A DNA stretch of 64,000 nucleotides from Erythrobacter sanguineus (GCF_900143235.1 NZ_FRDF01000004.1:62001-126000); one strand, 5' to 3'. Numbered from the stretch's first letter, positions 43,365 to 54,389 are shown. Translations and numbers: made by a program. Notes: generated by a model from the letters alone, not told the origin.

Positions 43365-46300
43365 ATGCAGATCCACCGGCTCAAGCTCAGCGGATTCAAG
43401 AGCTTCGTCGAGCCGGCGGAACTGCGCATCGAGCCAGGGCTGACGGGCGTGGTCGGCCCCAATGGCTGCGGCAAATCCAACCTGCTCGAAGCGATCCGCT
43501 GGGTGATGGGGGAAACCTCGGCCAAGTCGCTGCGGTCGGGCGGGATGGAGGATGTGATCTTCGCGGGCACATCCACCCGCCCCCCGCGCGATTTCGCCGA
43601 AGTGGTGCTGCACGCCAGCGACGACGGCGACGATGAACTGGTCGTCACCCGCCGGATCGAACGCGGCGCGGGTTCGGCATACCGCGTCAATGGCCGCGAT
43701 GTGCGGGCCAAGGATGTGGCGCTGACCTTTGCCGATGCGGCCACGGGCGCGCATTCCCCGGCGCTGGTCAGCCAGGGCAAGATCGCGCAGGTGATCGCCG
43801 CCAAGCCGACCGAACGCCGCGCCATGCTGGAAGAAGCCGCCGGGATCGCCGGGCTGCACGTCCGCCGCAAGGATGCCGAAAGCAAGCTGCGCGGGGCTGA
43901 GACGAACCTTGCCCGGCTGGAAGACCTGATGGCCGGGCTCGACGCGCAGATGTCCACGCTGAAACGGCAGGCAAAGCAGGCCGAACGCTATACCGAACTG
44001 ACCCGGAAAATTCAGGTTGCCGAGGCCCGATTGCTGTTCGCCCGCTGGCGCGAAGCAGCATTTGCCGCAAAGGAAGCCCGCGCCGCCGCGACAAGCGCCA
44101 ATGCCGCCGTTGCCGAGGCGCAAGGCCTGGTCGCCGCAGCGCAGGCCGGACAGGCCGAGGCCGCGCAACAGCTCGCCGATGCGCGCGAGGAACTGGCCGA
44201 CCGGCGCGACGATGCCAGCGCCCATGGACACCGGATGGCCGCGCTCGCCGAAAAGCTCGAAGCTGCCGAAACCCGGCTGGCCGATCTCACCCGCCAGCAG
44301 ACGCGGCTGGAGGAAGACCGCGCCGACGCCGACAGGTTGACCAGCAGCGCGGTTGCGGCGCTGGCGCGGCTCGATGCCGAGGTTGCAGCCAGCCGCACCG
44401 CGGTAACCGACGCCGAAGCCGCCCGCCCGGCGCTTGCCAACCGCGCTGATGACAGCGATCGCGCCAGCCGCAGCGCCGAACTCGCGCTGGCCAAGGCGAC
44501 CGCCGATCACGCCGGGGTCGAGGCCGAATGGCGCGTCGCCGAAGCAGCGGTGGAGCAGGCCCAAGCGCGGCTGGCGCGGCAGGAGGCGGAACTGGCACGG
44601 CTCACCCGCACGCGCGCTGAACTTTCCCAAAGCGGCGATCCGCAAGCCGAGGTGGTCGCCGCGCGCGCCGCGGCTGAGGCAGCGGCGGGCGAACTGGCGC
44701 GGTTGCAGGAAAAACTCGCCGCCGGTCAGGCGCGCAAGGGCGAATTGCAGGCCCATCGCGACGAGGCATCGGCAAGGCTCGCCACCGCAAGGGCAGAACT
44801 CGCCGGGGTCGAGCGCGAACATGCCGCGCTGGCCCGCGACCGGGACGCGCGGGCAAAGCGCGAGGCCGGGCGCCAGGGGCTGGCCACCGCGCTTGACCGG
44901 GTGACGGTTGCGCCGGGCCATGAACGTGCGCTGGCCGCGGTGCTCGGGCGTGACGGCAAGTCGCCTCTGGGTGCGCCCGCCGCCCCGCAGGACGGGCGGT
45001 TCTGGACCGGGGCCAAAGCGCCCGCACCGCTGGCCGACAGCTTGCTCAATCATCTGGGGAATTGCCCTGAGGAACTGCGCGCCCGCCTTGCAATGGTGCA
45101 TTGCGTGGATGCTGATGATGGCCGCACGCTTACCCCCGGCGAATGGCTGGTGACCCGCGCGGGCCACTTGCGCCGGTGGGACGGGTTCATCGCGCGCGGC
45201 GAAGGGGCAGCGGAAGCCGCCCAGCTGGAAGCCGCCAACCGCTTTGCCGAACTGGATACAGCGCTCCCGCCCTTGCGCGCAGCCGCCGCTGCGGCAGAGG
45301 CCGAAGACAAGGCCGTGCGCGAGGAACTGGCAACGCTCCAGACCGCGCTGGTCGGGCAGGAACGGGGCATAGCGGGCGCGATCGAGGCCGAACGGCAGGC
45401 CCTGCGGCGGCTCGATCAGGCCGAGGCAGCGAAGGAACGGCTTGCCGCGCGGCTGGCCGAACTGGCCGCCAGTGCCAGCGATCTGGAAACACAGGTGGAG
45501 GCGGCGAACACCGATCTTGCAACCACCCGCGCGGCGCGCGAACGCCTGCCCGCGCGCGATGCCGGGCGCGCGGCGCTGGAAGCTGCGCAAGCGAAGAACG
45601 CAGCCGCCCGCAACGCGGTGCAGGCTGCCCTTGCCGAACTGGCCGCGCAGGATCAGGCGCTGGCCGTGGCGCGCGAGCGGCTGGCCGCGCAGCAGGCCGA
45701 GCAGGCCGGGTGGAAAGCACGATCGAGCGATGCCGAACGGCGCATGGCCGAAGCTGCGCGGCGGCTGGCCGAAATCGCCGAAGAACGCGCCGTCCACGCC
45801 GCCAAACCCGCCGCGCTGACCGCCGAGATCGAGGCGGGCGAGGCCACCCGCACGCGGCTGACCGCCGAACTCGCCGCGGCCGAAGGCGAGATGCGCGAGA
45901 CCGAGGCCCGCCAACGCGCCGCCGATACCGAACTGGCCGCCCGCACCGAAACGCTGGCGCAGGCGCGCGAAGGCCGGGCCAGCCTTGCCGCACGGGCCGA
46001 GAACGAAGAATCGCGCCGCACCGAACTCGCCCGCATTTCTGGCGAACGCTTTCAGTGCCCGCCCCCGCTGCTGGGCGAACATTTCGGCTTTACTGAGGAT
46101 GACATCGCGCCCGCCAGCAGCGAATCTGAGGAACTCGAACGTCTGACCGCAACGCGTGAACGGATCGGCCCGGTCAACCTTGTGGCCGCTGAGGAGCTTG
46201 CCCGGATCGAGACCGAGCATGGCAACAATGTCAGCGAACAGGCCGACCTTGCCGAAGCGATCGCCCGGCTGCGCGGTTCCATCGGCAGTCTCAACCGCGA

Positions 46301-46787
46301 GGGTCGCGAACGGCTGCGCGCCGCTTTCGAGGAAGTCGACGGCCATTTCCGCGTGTTGTTCACCCGGTTGTTCGAAGGCGGCGCTGCGCATCTGGCGCTG
46401 GTCGACAGCGATGATCCTTTGGAAGCAGGCCTTGAAATCTACGCCCAGCCGCCGGGCAAGCGACTGCAATCGCTGTCGTTGCTGTCAGGCGGCGAGCAGG
46501 CCTTGACCGCGACCGCGCTGATCTTTGCGCTGTTCCTCACCAACCCCGCGCCGATCTGCGTGCTAGACGAAGTCGACGCGCCATTGGACGATGCGAATGT
46601 GGAACGGTTTTGCGACCTGCTCGATTCGATGGTTCGCAGCACCACCACGCGGTATCTGATCGTCACCCACAACGCGGTGACAATGAGCCGGATGCATCGA
46701 TTGTTCGGCGTGACGATGGCGGAAAAAGGCGTCTCGCGCCTGGTCAGCGTCGATCTGGGTGAAGCCGCGCTGATAGCGGCGGAGTAG
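43365..46787 (+). CDS. smc: chromosome segregation protein SMC
   Basis: A 1140-residue SMC. Walker A VVGPNGCGKSNLLEA is at residues 27-42 and the N-terminal head continues to about 165. Two long coiled coils rich in Ala, Glu, Arg and Leu flank a hinge near residues 505-620. The C-terminal head has the signature LSGGEQALTATALIFALF and Walker B VLDEVDAPLDDANV. SMC dimers with ScpA/ScpB fold and segregate the chromosome. The coiled coil gives strong antisense reading frames that are not genes. Confidence 0.97.
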   Translation: MQIHRLKLSGFKSFVEPAELRIEPGLTGVVGPNGCGKSNLLEAIRWVMGETSAKSLRSGGMEDVIFAGTSTRPPRDFAEVVLHASDDGDDELVVTRRIERGAGSAYRVNGRDVRAKDVALTFADAATGAHSPALVSQGKIAQVIAAKPTERRAMLEEAAGIAGLHVRRKDAESKLRGAETNLARLEDLMAGLDAQMSTLKRQAKQAERYTELTRKIQVAEARLLFARWREAAFAAKEARAAATSANAAVAEAQGLVAAAQAGQAEAAQQLADAREELADRRDDASAHGHRMAALAEKLEAAETRLADLTRQQTRLEEDRADADRLTSSAVAALARLDAEVAASRTAVTDAEAARPALANRADDSDRASRSAELALAKATADHAGVEAEWRVAEAAVEQAQARLARQEAELARLTRTRAELSQSGDPQAEVVAARAAAEAAAGELARLQEKLAAGQARKGELQAHRDEASARLATARAELAGVEREHAALARDRDARAKREAGRQGLATALDRVTVAPGHERALAAVLGRDGKSPLGAPAAPQDGRFWTGAKAPAPLADSLLNHLGNCPEELRARLAMVHCVDADDGRTLTPGEWLVTRAGHLRRWDGFIARGEGAAEAAQLEAANRFAELDTALPPLRAAAAAAEAEDKAVREELATLQTALVGQERGIAGAIEAERQALRRLDQAEAAKERLAARLAELAASASDLETQVEAANTDLATTRAARERLPARDAGRAALEAAQAKNAAARNAVQAALAELAAQDQALAVARERLAAQQAEQAGWKARSSDAERRMAEAARRLAEIAEERAVHAAKPAALTAEIEAGEATRTRLTAELAAAEGEMRETEARQRAADTELAARTETLAQAREGRASLAARAENEESRRTELARISGERFQCPPPLLGEHFGFTEDDIAPASSESEELERLTATRERIGPVNLVAAEELARIETEHGNNVSEQADLAEAIARLRGSIGSLNREGRERLRAAFEEVDGHFRVLFTRLFEGGAAHLALVDSDDPLEAGLEIYAQPPGKRLQSLSLLSGGEQALTATALIFALFLTNPAPICVLDEVDAPLDDANVERFCDLLDSMVRSTTTRYLIVTHNAVTMSRMHRLFGVTMAEKGVSRLVSVDLGEAALIAAE

Positions 46788-46793
46788 CCCCCT

Positions 46794-47225
46794 TCATGCC
46801 TCCAGCGCGGCTGCGAGCCGCGCGCGGATCGCCTTGATCGCCGCGATCGTTTCACTCATCTCGGGGCCTTCGGTCACCATCAGCTGCACTCCCGGACTGT
46901 CGGCCCCATCGGCAACGGCACGGCGATCACCGCTGCGGCGATCCTCGTGCCGGCGATCAATGCCAGGCTTGCCCGACGCGCGCAGCACCGCTTCGGCGCC
47001 TTTCAGCGTATAGCCCTCGCGGTTGACCAGCCGGTCGATCATCTCGACCATTGCGACATCGGAAGGACGATAATAGCGCCGCCCACCGCTGCGCTTCAAC
47101 GGTTTGAGCAGCGGGAATTGCTGCTCCCAGTAGCGCAGAACATGGGGTTTGATGCCGAGCGCCTCGCTGACTTCGCCGATGGTGCGCAGCGCGCCCTCGT
47201 CCTTCCCGTCACCGAATTCGGTCAT
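46794..47225 (-). CDS. MerR family transcriptional regulator
   Basis: A 143-residue protein with the MerR winged helix at about residues 12-85 (TIGEVSEALGIKPHVLRYWEQQFP, then GGRRYYRPSDVAMVEMIDRL). It has no metal-binding cysteines. A gene of this kind follows ihfA in most alphaproteobacteria. It lies 34 bp downstream of ihfA on the same strand and 6 bp from the stop of convergent smc. Its ligand is unknown. Confidence 0.93.
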   Translation of the reverse strand: MTEFGDGKDEGALRTIGEVSEALGIKPHVLRYWEQQFPLLKPLKRSGGRRYYRPSDVAMVEMIDRLVNREGYTLKGAEAVLRASGKPGIDRRHEDRRSGDRRAVADGADSPGVQLMVTEGPEMSETIAAIKAIRARLAAALEA

Positions 47226-47259
47226 TGGCCCTTACCCTTGCCTGTCAGCCCGTGGCCCG

Positions 47260-47559
47260 TCAGCCCTTGGCAATCCGTTCCTTGAGCAGCTGGCTCGCGC
47301 GGAAGGTCATCACCCGGCGCGGCGTGATCGGCACTTCCACCCCGGTCTTGGGATTGCGGCCGATCCGTTCGTTCTTGTCGCGCAGCACGAAGCTGCCGAA
47401 ACCGGAAATCTTGACATTTTCGCCCTTGGCGAGCGCATCGCTCATCTTGTCGAGGATCGCTTCGACCATTTCGAGCGATTCCGCCCGACTGAAGCCCATC
47501 TTGCGATTGATGGTTTCGGCCAGATCAGCCCGGGTCAGAGTGCCTACTGAACGCATCAT
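47260..47559 (-). CDS. ihfA: integration host factor subunit alpha
   Basis: A 99-residue IHF/HU protein. [21 protein letters not shown] is the diagnostic beta-arm region (residues about 47-68), whose prolines intercalate [22 protein letters not shown] is the IHF-alpha N-terminus. It bends DNA with IhfB. AGGAG lies seven nt before ATG 47559; a second ATG follows directly. Confidence 0.95.
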   Translation of the reverse strand: MMRSVGTLTRADLAETINRKMGFSRAESLEMVEAILDKMSDALAKGENVKISGFGSFVLRDKNERIGRNPKTGVEVPITPRRVMTFRASQLLKERIAKG

Positions 47560-47710
47560 GCGCCTTCTCCTTCGTTGGCGCGACCCATCAGAAGAACTTG
47601 AGCTTACTATTTTCCGCCAAGATTGCAATGCGATGGAATGCTGAATGTTGAGTTTTCAGCAATTGTGTTAGCGTTACCATTGCGCCACGCCGCAAACCTC
47701 ACCCCGGAGT

Positions 47711-48685
47711 TCACAGCCGGATGAGGCTTGCCCCCCAGGTAAAGCCCCCGCCCATCGCCTCCAGCATGACAAGATCGCCAGGCTTGATCCGCCCGTCCTT
47801 GCGCGCGACATCAAGCGCCAGCGGCACCGAGGCCGCCGATGTGTTGGCGTGGGTGTGAACAGTCACGATCACCTTTTCAGGCGCAATGCCGAGCTTCTTC
47901 GCGGTCGCATCCAGGATCCGGGCATTGGCCTGATGCGGCACGACCCAATCGATCTCATCAACCGAAATCCCTGCTTCCTCAATAACTTCCTTGAGAACAT
48001 CCGAGAGGTTCACCACCGCATGGCGGAACACCTCGCGGCCCTTCATGCGCACATGGCCGGTGGTCTGCGTGGTCGAGGGCCCACCGTCGACATAAAGCAT
48101 GTCATGGCACGACCCATCGGCATGCAAACGGGTGGCGATGATACCGGGCGCATCCTTGCCAGCCGCGTCGCCCGAAGGTGCCTCCAGCACCACGGCCCCG
48201 GCCCCGTCGCCGAACAGGACGCAGGTGGTGCGGTCTTCCCAGTCGAGAATCCGGCTGAAGGTTTCCGCCCCGATCACCAGCGCGCGTTTGGCCATGCCGG
48301 TGCGCAGCAGCGAATCGGCGGTGGCGAGCGCGTAGAGAAATCCCGAACACACCGCCGCCACATCAAACGCGATCCCGCCGGTGCAACCCAGTGCGGCCTG
48401 CACCTTGGTGGCGGTGGCGGGGAAGGTGTTGTCGGGGGTGGCGGTGGCCAATACGATCAGCCCGATGCTTGCCGCATCGACGCCCGCATCAGCCAACGCC
48501 GCGCGCGCCGCGGCCGTGGCCAGCGTGGCGGTGGTTTCGTCCTCGCCGGCAATATAGCGCTGGCGGATGCCGGTGCGCTCGACGATCCACTCGTCCGAGG
48601 TATCGACCCGCTCGGCAAGGTCGGCATTGGTCACCACCTGCCGGGGAAGTGCCGACCCGGTGCCCAGCAGGCGCGAACCGTTCAC
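47711..48685 (-). CDS. fabH: beta-ketoacyl-ACP synthase III
   Basis: A 324-residue FabH. The active-site Cys is in [13 protein letters not shown] near residue 112, His in [12 protein letters not shown] near 250 and Asn in [12 protein letters not shown] near 280. It condenses acetyl-CoA with malonyl-ACP to start fatty acid synthesis. The start is GTG at 48685, overlapping the plsX stop by GTGA. Confidence 0.96.
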   Translation of the reverse strand: MNGSRLLGTGSALPRQVVTNADLAERVDTSDEWIVERTGIRQRYIAGEDETTATLATAAARAALADAGVDAASIGLIVLATATPDNTFPATATKVQAALGCTGGIAFDVAAVCSGFLYALATADSLLRTGMAKRALVIGAETFSRILDWEDRTTCVLFGDGAGAVVLEAPSGDAAGKDAPGIIATRLHADGSCHDMLYVDGGPSTTQTTGHVRMKGREVFRHAVVNLSDVLKEVIEEAGISVDEIDWVVPHQANARILDATAKKLGIAPEKVIVTVHTHANTSAASVPLALDVARKDGRIKPGDLVMLEAMGGGFTWGASLIRL

Positions 48686-49773
48686 GCAGCTGCCTCGCTG
48701 CCATTGTCGCCGCGCGCCTTGCCATTGCGGCCAAGGGCATCCTGCCCCAGCGCGCCAAGGTCATGCGCGATCCGCTCGGTCAGCTTGTTTTCCAGCAGCC
48801 GCGCCGCAACCGCCACCGCGTTGGCCACGCCCTTGGCATTGGCGCTGCCGTGGCTTTTCACCACCACGCCATTGAGGCCGAGGAACACTGCGCCATTGTG
48901 ATTATTGGGATCGAGATGGTGCTTGAGCAGTTCGGTCGCCGGGCGTGATACCAGAAAGCCGACCTTCGACCGCAGCGACGACGTGAACGCCTGCCGCAGC
49001 AGATCGGTGACGAAACGTGCCGAACCTTCGATCGCCTTCAGCGCGATATTGCCCGAAAACCCGTCGGTCACAACCACATGGGTCTCACCCCGATTGATCT
49101 TGTCGCTTTCGACGAAACCATCAAATTCCAGCGCCAGCCCGCCATCGGTGCGCGCCGAGGCAGCGGTCAGCATCGCGGCGGCATCGCGCAATTCCTCGGT
49201 ACCCTTGATTTCCTCGGTCCCGATATTGAGCAGCCGCACGACCGGGCGTTCAAAACCGTTGACGATGCGCGAATAGGCTGCGCCCATCACCGCGAATTGC
49301 ACAAGATTGCGGGCGTCAGCTTCGGTATTGGCGCCGAGGTCAAGCATCACCACGTCATGCGCCTGCAAGGTCGGCATGATCGCGGCGAGCGCCGGGCGAT
49401 CAATCCCCGGCAGGGTGCGCAGCGCGATCTTGCTCATGGCCATCAGCGCGCCGGTGTTGCCCGCGCTGACCGCGGCTCCGGCGGCGCCGGTCTTCACGGC
49501 GTTGACGGCCAGGCCCATGCTGGTGGTTTTGGCGCGGCGCATTGCGCGGCTGGGCAATTCGTCGCCGCCCACCACATCGTCGCAATGAAGGATTTCGGAG
49601 GCGCCGCGCATGCCCGGGTGGTTTTCCAGCGCGGCTTCGATGCGTGGCTGATCGCCCACCAGCAGGAATTGGAAGTCAGCATGCTGGCGGCGGGCGAGCG
49701 CTGCGCCTTCGACCATCACGCGCACGCCTTCATCGCCGCCCATCGCGTCAACGGCGATACGCGGCAAGGTCAT
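48682..49773 (-). CDS. plsX: phosphate acyltransferase PlsX
   Basis: A 363-residue Pls[21 protein letters not shown] at the N-terminus, [16 protein letters not shown] near residue 104 and [13 protein letters not shown] near 236 are family landmarks. It makes acyl-phosphate from acyl-ACP for phospholipid synthesis. It lies 38 bp after rpmF and is coupled to fabH. Confidence 0.96.
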   Translation of the reverse strand: MTLPRIAVDAMGGDEGVRVMVEGAALARRQHADFQFLLVGDQPRIEAALENHPGMRGASEILHCDDVVGGDELPSRAMRRAKTTSMGLAVNAVKTGAAGAAVSAGNTGALMAMSKIALRTLPGIDRPALAAIMPTLQAHDVVMLDLGANTEADARNLVQFAVMGAAYSRIVNGFERPVVRLLNIGTEEIKGTEELRDAAAMLTAASARTDGGLALEFDGFVESDKINRGETHVVVTDGFSGNIALKAIEGSARFVTDLLRQAFTSSLRSKVGFLVSRPATELLKHHLDPNNHNGAVFLGLNGVVVKSHGSANAKGVANAVAVAARLLENKLTERIAHDLGALGQDALGRNGKARGDNGSEAAA

Positions 49774-49811
49774 GGTGTCAATCTCCGGTCTATCGTCTGG
49801 GCCTGCGGCGA

Positions 49812-49988
49812 TCAGCCGACGGCCACAACCTGACGCCCGTTATAGTGGCCGCAGTGGCCGCAGATATTGTGCGGGCGCTTCAGTTCGCCGCAGTTCGGGC
49901 ATTCGTGGAACGCTTCGACCTTGAGCGAATCGTGCGAACGACGCATGCCGCGACGGGAAGGCGATACTTTTCTCTTGGGGACAGCCAT
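49812..49988 (-). CDS. rpmF: 50S ribosomal protein L32
   Basis: A 58-residue protein: it starts [20 protein letters not shown] and has CPNCG and CGHCG, the zinc-binding pairs of C+ type L32. It ends GRQVVAVG. The length and the place before plsX-fabH are the normal ones. It is short, so automated gene callers can miss it. The 239 bp between this gene and the MAPEG gene hold nothing I can recognise. Confidence 0.97.
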   Translation of the reverse strand: MAVPKRKVSPSRRGMRRSHDSLKVEAFHECPNCGELKRPHNICGHCGHYNGRQVVAVG

Positions 49989-50227
49989 GGCGGCACCAAT
50001 TCCTCAAATAATACGTTTGTTTGCGCCACCGGCCCTGCGGATTGCGACGGCGTGATTCTCGAAGGCCGCCCTTACGGCAAGGAAGCAGCACGCACAAGCA
50101 CGAGCAGGTGCACGCATTCCTTGGCCAGCAGCGGCGGGAAGGCGCGCGCTATAACGCAAAATTCGCGCGTTGCAACCCGCGTCCCATGGCCCTAGCACCG
50201 CGGGCATATCATCGAGGGGATCTCATC

Positions 50228-50623
50228 ATGACTGTGTTGCCTGTAACGCTCGCCGCTGCGGCGGCTGCTGCCATACTCAATATCTGGCTGTCGATCCGCA
50301 TCGGTGCGGTGCGCACGGCGCTTGGCATCTCGGTTGGTGATGGCGGGAACGAGAATCTGCAGCGCCGGATGCGGGCGCAGCTGAACTATGTCGAAAACAC
50401 CGCCTTCGTGCTGGTGCTGATCGGCGCGCTTGAACTGGCGGGCCGGGGCAGCTGGTGGCTGGCTTACGTCGCGGCGGCCTATTTCATCGGGCGTGTGGCG
50501 CATGGCTTCGGGATGGATGGCGGCAATCTCAAGGTCGGCCGAATGATCGGGACGCTCACGACGATGCTGGTGCAGGTTGGCCTTGCGGTGGTGGCTGTGC
50601 TGGTTGTCATGGGGGTGATGTAA
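50228..50623 (+). CDS. MAPEG family membrane protein
   Basis: A 131-residue integral membrane protein with four helices. RIGAVRTALGISVGDGG and RMRAQLNYVENTAFVLV match the MAPEG family (microsomal glutathione transferase-like), where the Arg/Glu residues bind glutathione. GAGGGGA lies seven nt upstream of ATG 50228. Bacterial members are poorly characterised. Confidence 0.88.
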   Translation: MTVLPVTLAAAAAAAILNIWLSIRIGAVRTALGISVGDGGNENLQRRMRAQLNYVENTAFVLVLIGALELAGRGSWWLAYVAAAYFIGRVAHGFGMDGGNLKVGRMIGTLTTMLVQVGLAVVAVLVVMGVM

Positions 50624-50727
50624 CCCACTATCTACGAACGCGTCTCGGCCCGCCAAAGGACAGGCCGCAAGGCCGACCGGCCGCCCGCAGGTGCCCCGTA
50701 GCGGAGCGGAGGGAACAGCACCGAGGA

Positions 50728-50749
50728 TGCTCGCGCGGAGGCGCGAGCA
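50728..50749. terminator. hairpin between convergent genes
   Basis: TGCTCGCGC and GCGCGAGCA pair perfectly across GGAG. It lies between the convergent MAPEG and MBL genes, so it could end transcription from either side, though no T-tract follows. The 80 bp before it are rich in short GGCCG repeats and look like an intergenic repeat unit. Confidence 0.45.
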
Positions 50750-50752
50750 CAA

Positions 50753-51424
50753 TCAAGAAAGCGCGTAATCGCTCACAAACGCATTGGTCTTGCGCTCGCG
50801 GCCAAAGGTGCTGGTCGGGCCGTGGCCGGGGATGAACATCACGTCCTCGCCCAAGGGCCACAGCCGCTGGGTGATCGATGTGATCAGGTCTTGGTGGTTG
50901 CCGCGCGGAAAATCGGTGCGGCCTATGCTGCCCTGAAACAGCACATCGCCGACAATCGCGAAGCGGCTGGGTTCGTGGAAAAACACCACATGGCCGGGGG
51001 TGTGGCCGGGGCAGTGGATCACGTCGAGCGTGAGTTCGCCCACGGTGACGGTATCGCCTTGCTTCAGCCAGCGGGTCGGTTCGAAGCTTTTCGCCACCAT
51101 ACCCCAGCGCGGGCCGTCATCGTCCAATTGCTCGATCCAGAAACGGTCATCCTCGTGCGGGCCTTCGATTTCCAGCCCCAGTTCGTCCGCCAGCATCCCC
51201 GCCTGCCCGCAATGGTCGAGATGCCCATGGGTGACGAGGATCTTCTCCAGCGTGACGCCCGCCTTGGCGACGCCTTCCTTCAGCTTGTCGAGATCGCCGC
51301 CAGGATCGACCAGCGCCCCGCGCATGGTCTTGGTGCACCAGATCAGCGAGCAGTTCTGCTGGAGCGGCGTCACCGGAATGATCGCGGCTTTCATGGGGGG
51401 CGTGGGCTTGGGGGTGTCGGTCAT
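50753..51424 (-). CDS. MBL fold metallo-hydrolase, glyoxalase II-like
   Basis: About 223 residues. The metal site HGHLDHCG (HxHxDH) lies near residue 66, with CPGHTPGHV, GDVLFQGSIGRTDFP and FIPGHGP supplying the remaining ligands. The order fits the YcbL/glyoxalase II-like group of small hydrolases. ATG 51424 was preferred; a second ATG at 51394 starts MKAAIIPVTPLQQNC and is also reasonable. The thioester substrate is not known. Confidence 0.9.
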   Translation of the reverse strand: MTDTPKPTPPMKAAIIPVTPLQQNCSLIWCTKTMRGALVDPGGDLDKLKEGVAKAGVTLEKILVTHGHLDHCGQAGMLADELGLEIEGPHEDDRFWIEQLDDDGPRWGMVAKSFEPTRWLKQGDTVTVGELTLDVIHCPGHTPGHVVFFHEPSRFAIVGDVLFQGSIGRTDFPRGNHQDLITSITQRLWPLGEDVMFIPGHGPTSTFGRERKTNAFVSDYALS

Positions 51425-51434
51425 GGCGATGGGC

Positions 51435-52115
51435 TTAAACCCGCCCCCCCTTCCACACAACCCGCCCGATAATCGCCACCTCCTCCGCCGCGACCTCGAC
51501 CGGTGGGTAGGCGAGGTTCTGCGATAGCAAAGCCATCCGCCCCGCCCCCGCACTAGCCACGCGTTTGACCATCAGGGTATCGCCCAGCCGCACCACATGG
51601 ATGCCGTCGCGGAACGGCCACGGGCTGCGGTCTACGAGAATTTCGTCGCCGTCATTCAATAGCGGCTCCATCGAATCCCCCTCGACCCGGATCGCCGATA
51701 ACTGCGCGCGTTCCAGCCCCTGTTCGGCCAGCCAGCGGCGCGAGAAGCGGAAGGTGTCGAACGCACCCTCCCCGCCCGCAACCACCCCCGGCCCCGCCGA
51801 TGCGCCCAGATCAAGCCGGGACACATCCACCCATTCACACGATTCGCGCCGCTTTGGGGTTTCTACGTAGGATATATCCTTCACCTCGCGTAATTCCTCT
51901 TCGCCCACACCAAGGAAGCGGGCGAGCGTGGCGCGGTCCTGCTCCTCCAGCTTGCGCGGGGAACCTTTGCGAATAAATTGCTGGAGATAGGATGGATTGC
52001 GCCCCAGCAATTCGGACAGGGCGGCAAGGCTGACCCCGCGCTCCTGCGACAAGGCAAGCAGCCGCGCACGCGGCGCATCGAGGCTGTGACGGGGGTTTTG
52101 CGGGTCGGTAACCAT
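51435..52115 (-). CDS. S24 family repressor (helix-turn-helix plus LexA-like peptidase domain)
   Basis: A 226-residue CI/LexA-like protein. The helix-turn-helix is at about residues 28-50 (SLAALSELLGRNPSYLQQFI). The C-terminal S24 domain has Ser148 in EGDSMEPLL and Lys184 in LMVKRVAS, the catalytic pair; ASAG near 105-108 might be a cleavage point. GTAGGAAG lies just upstream of the ATG. It is divergent from two small unknown genes, with an array of TAGGA/TCCTA sites between. No integrase or phage structural gene is nearby. It may respond to DNA damage through RecA or act as a plain repressor. Confidence 0.9.
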   Translation of the reverse strand: MVTDPQNPRHSLDAPRARLLALSQERGVSLAALSELLGRNPSYLQQFIRKGSPRKLEEQDRATLARFLGVGEEELREVKDISYVETPKRRESCEWVDVSRLDLGASAGPGVVAGGEGAFDTFRFSRRWLAEQGLERAQLSAIRVEGDSMEPLLNDGDEILVDRSPWPFRDGIHVVRLGDTLMVKRVASAGAGRMALLSQNLAYPPVEVAAEEVAIIGRVVWKGGRV

Positions 52116-52122
52116 GGATTCT

Positions 52123-52156
52123 TCCTACACTTAGGATTTTTCCTAGACAAGTAGGA
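52123..52156. promoter_or_regulatory. TAGGA/TCCTA operator array
   Basis: TCCTA at 52123-52127, TAGGA at 52132-52136, TCCTA at 52141-52145 and TAGGA at 52152-52156 alternate at 9, 9 and 11 bp. The middle two form TAGGATTTTTCCTA. The array starts only 8 bp from the repressor's ATG and lies 82 bp from the start of the divergent 67-residue gene. It looks like a set of operators for the S24 repressor. Confidence 0.55.
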
Positions 52157-52237
52157 AATGAAGTGGAACATTTAAGGAACACCGGGCGATTCGTCCGGCG
52201 TAAGCCACCCAGTCAGCAACTTCAGGGACGCAAAACC

Positions 52238-52441
52238 ATGCTGCTTCGGACCGTCGAAACCTTCCTGCGGGAACACGCCATGCCCGCCACCAAGTTCGGG
52301 CGGCTCGCTGCCCATGATCCGCGATTTGTGCTCGATCTGCGCATGGGCCGCATCCCCCGCCCTGATACCGAACTGCGCACCCGCGCATGGATGCAGGGCT
52401 ATGCCGCACGCGCTGCCGAACCGATGAAGGAGGCCGCATGA
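52238..52441 (+). CDS. small protein with helix-turn-helix-like pattern, unknown
   Basis: A 67-residue protein beginning MLLRTVETFLREHAMPATKF. The stretch KFGRLAAHDPRFVLDLRMGR has the spacing of a helix-turn-helix (short helix, turn at HDP, recognition helix), which suggests DNA binding, though this is weak evidence. AGGGA lies ten nt upstream of ATG 52238. It overlaps the next gene by ATGATG. It is divergent from the S24 repressor and likely under its control. Confidence 0.7.
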   Translation: MLLRTVETFLREHAMPATKFGRLAAHDPRFVLDLRMGRIPRPDTELRTRAWMQGYAARAAEPMKEAA

Positions 52442-52851
52442 TGCTGACCGAATCGCACCGCGATCCCTTCGCGCACGCCTTTGCCGATTGCGAGGATTAC
52501 GAGGTGAAGTCGGCCCCGCGCCCCGCCTTGCGCGCCCGCCGCACCATCGCCGACCGCGTGCGCACCGCGCTGATGCAATTGACCGGCGGCAGCGGAACCG
52601 TGCTTTCCCATGACGAGAAAGCCTGGGCCTCGATCACCTTCTCCGGCACGCGCCACGAAATGGTGATGGAGTTCTGCGGCGGGGATGCCGTGGTCGGCGG
52701 CGAGGAGTTGATCGAGCGCCTGCCCGATCACGAATTCGCGATCCCCGGACAGTTGGTCGCCGATGCCACCATCACCAAGGTCGATCACCGCTTCGGCGCG
52801 ATGGAGCGGCTGGAAGTGACAGCGGTGCTGCTGTTGCTGGAGGAGGGCTAG
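52438..52851 (+). CDS. conserved-looking protein of unknown function
   Basis: A 137-residue protein starting MMLTESHRDPFAHAFADCED, acidic and soluble, with a core HDEKAWASITFSGTRHEMVMEF and LPDHEFAIPGQLVADATI. No known domain is recognised. It overlaps the preceding small gene by four bases and presumably shares its transcript. Similar genes beside S24 repressors occur in sphingomonads as far as I recall. Confidence 0.75.
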   Translation: MMLTESHRDPFAHAFADCEDYEVKSAPRPALRARRTIADRVRTALMQLTGGSGTVLSHDEKAWASITFSGTRHEMVMEFCGGDAVVGGEELIERLPDHEFAIPGQLVADATITKVDHRFGAMERLEVTAVLLLLEEG

Positions 52852-52860
52852 TTACAACCA

Positions 52861-52946
52861 CGCCTTCCCGGGCTTGACCCGGGATCCCGCTGCCTTCCTG
52901 CCATGACGAAGAAAGCGGGGCCCCGGCTCGGGGGCCGGGGAGACGA
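52861..52946. repeat. GC-rich imperfect palindromic repeat, copy A
   Basis: An imperfect inverted repeat with arms of about 35 bp: CTTCCCGGGCTTGACCCGGG on the left and GGCTCGGGGGCCGGGGAGAC on the right. It fills the 100-bp gap between the unknown gene (plus) and the aldehyde dehydrogenase gene (minus), so it may also serve as a bidirectional terminator. Copy C shares CCCGGGCTTGA. Confidence 0.7.
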
Positions 52947-52951
52947 GGGGG

Positions 52952-54388
<1,437 letters not shown>

Positions 54389-54389
54389 G

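Noticed and set aside
42552..46469. A 1305-codon open frame antisense to smc
   Set aside because: It is Arg/Gly/Ala-rich, has no recognisable domain and lies wholly opposite smc, whose Ala/Glu coiled coils at high GC leave the opposite strand free of stops.
49989..50227. A small gene between rpmF and the MAPEG gene
   Set aside because: Short frames exist on both strands, but none has a ribosome site with a protein-like composition, so I left the 239 bp unannotated.
51435..52851. Prophage remnant around the S24 repressor
   Set aside because: No integrase, terminase, portal, tail gene or attachment-site duplication is present, and flanking genes are ordinary chromosomal ones.
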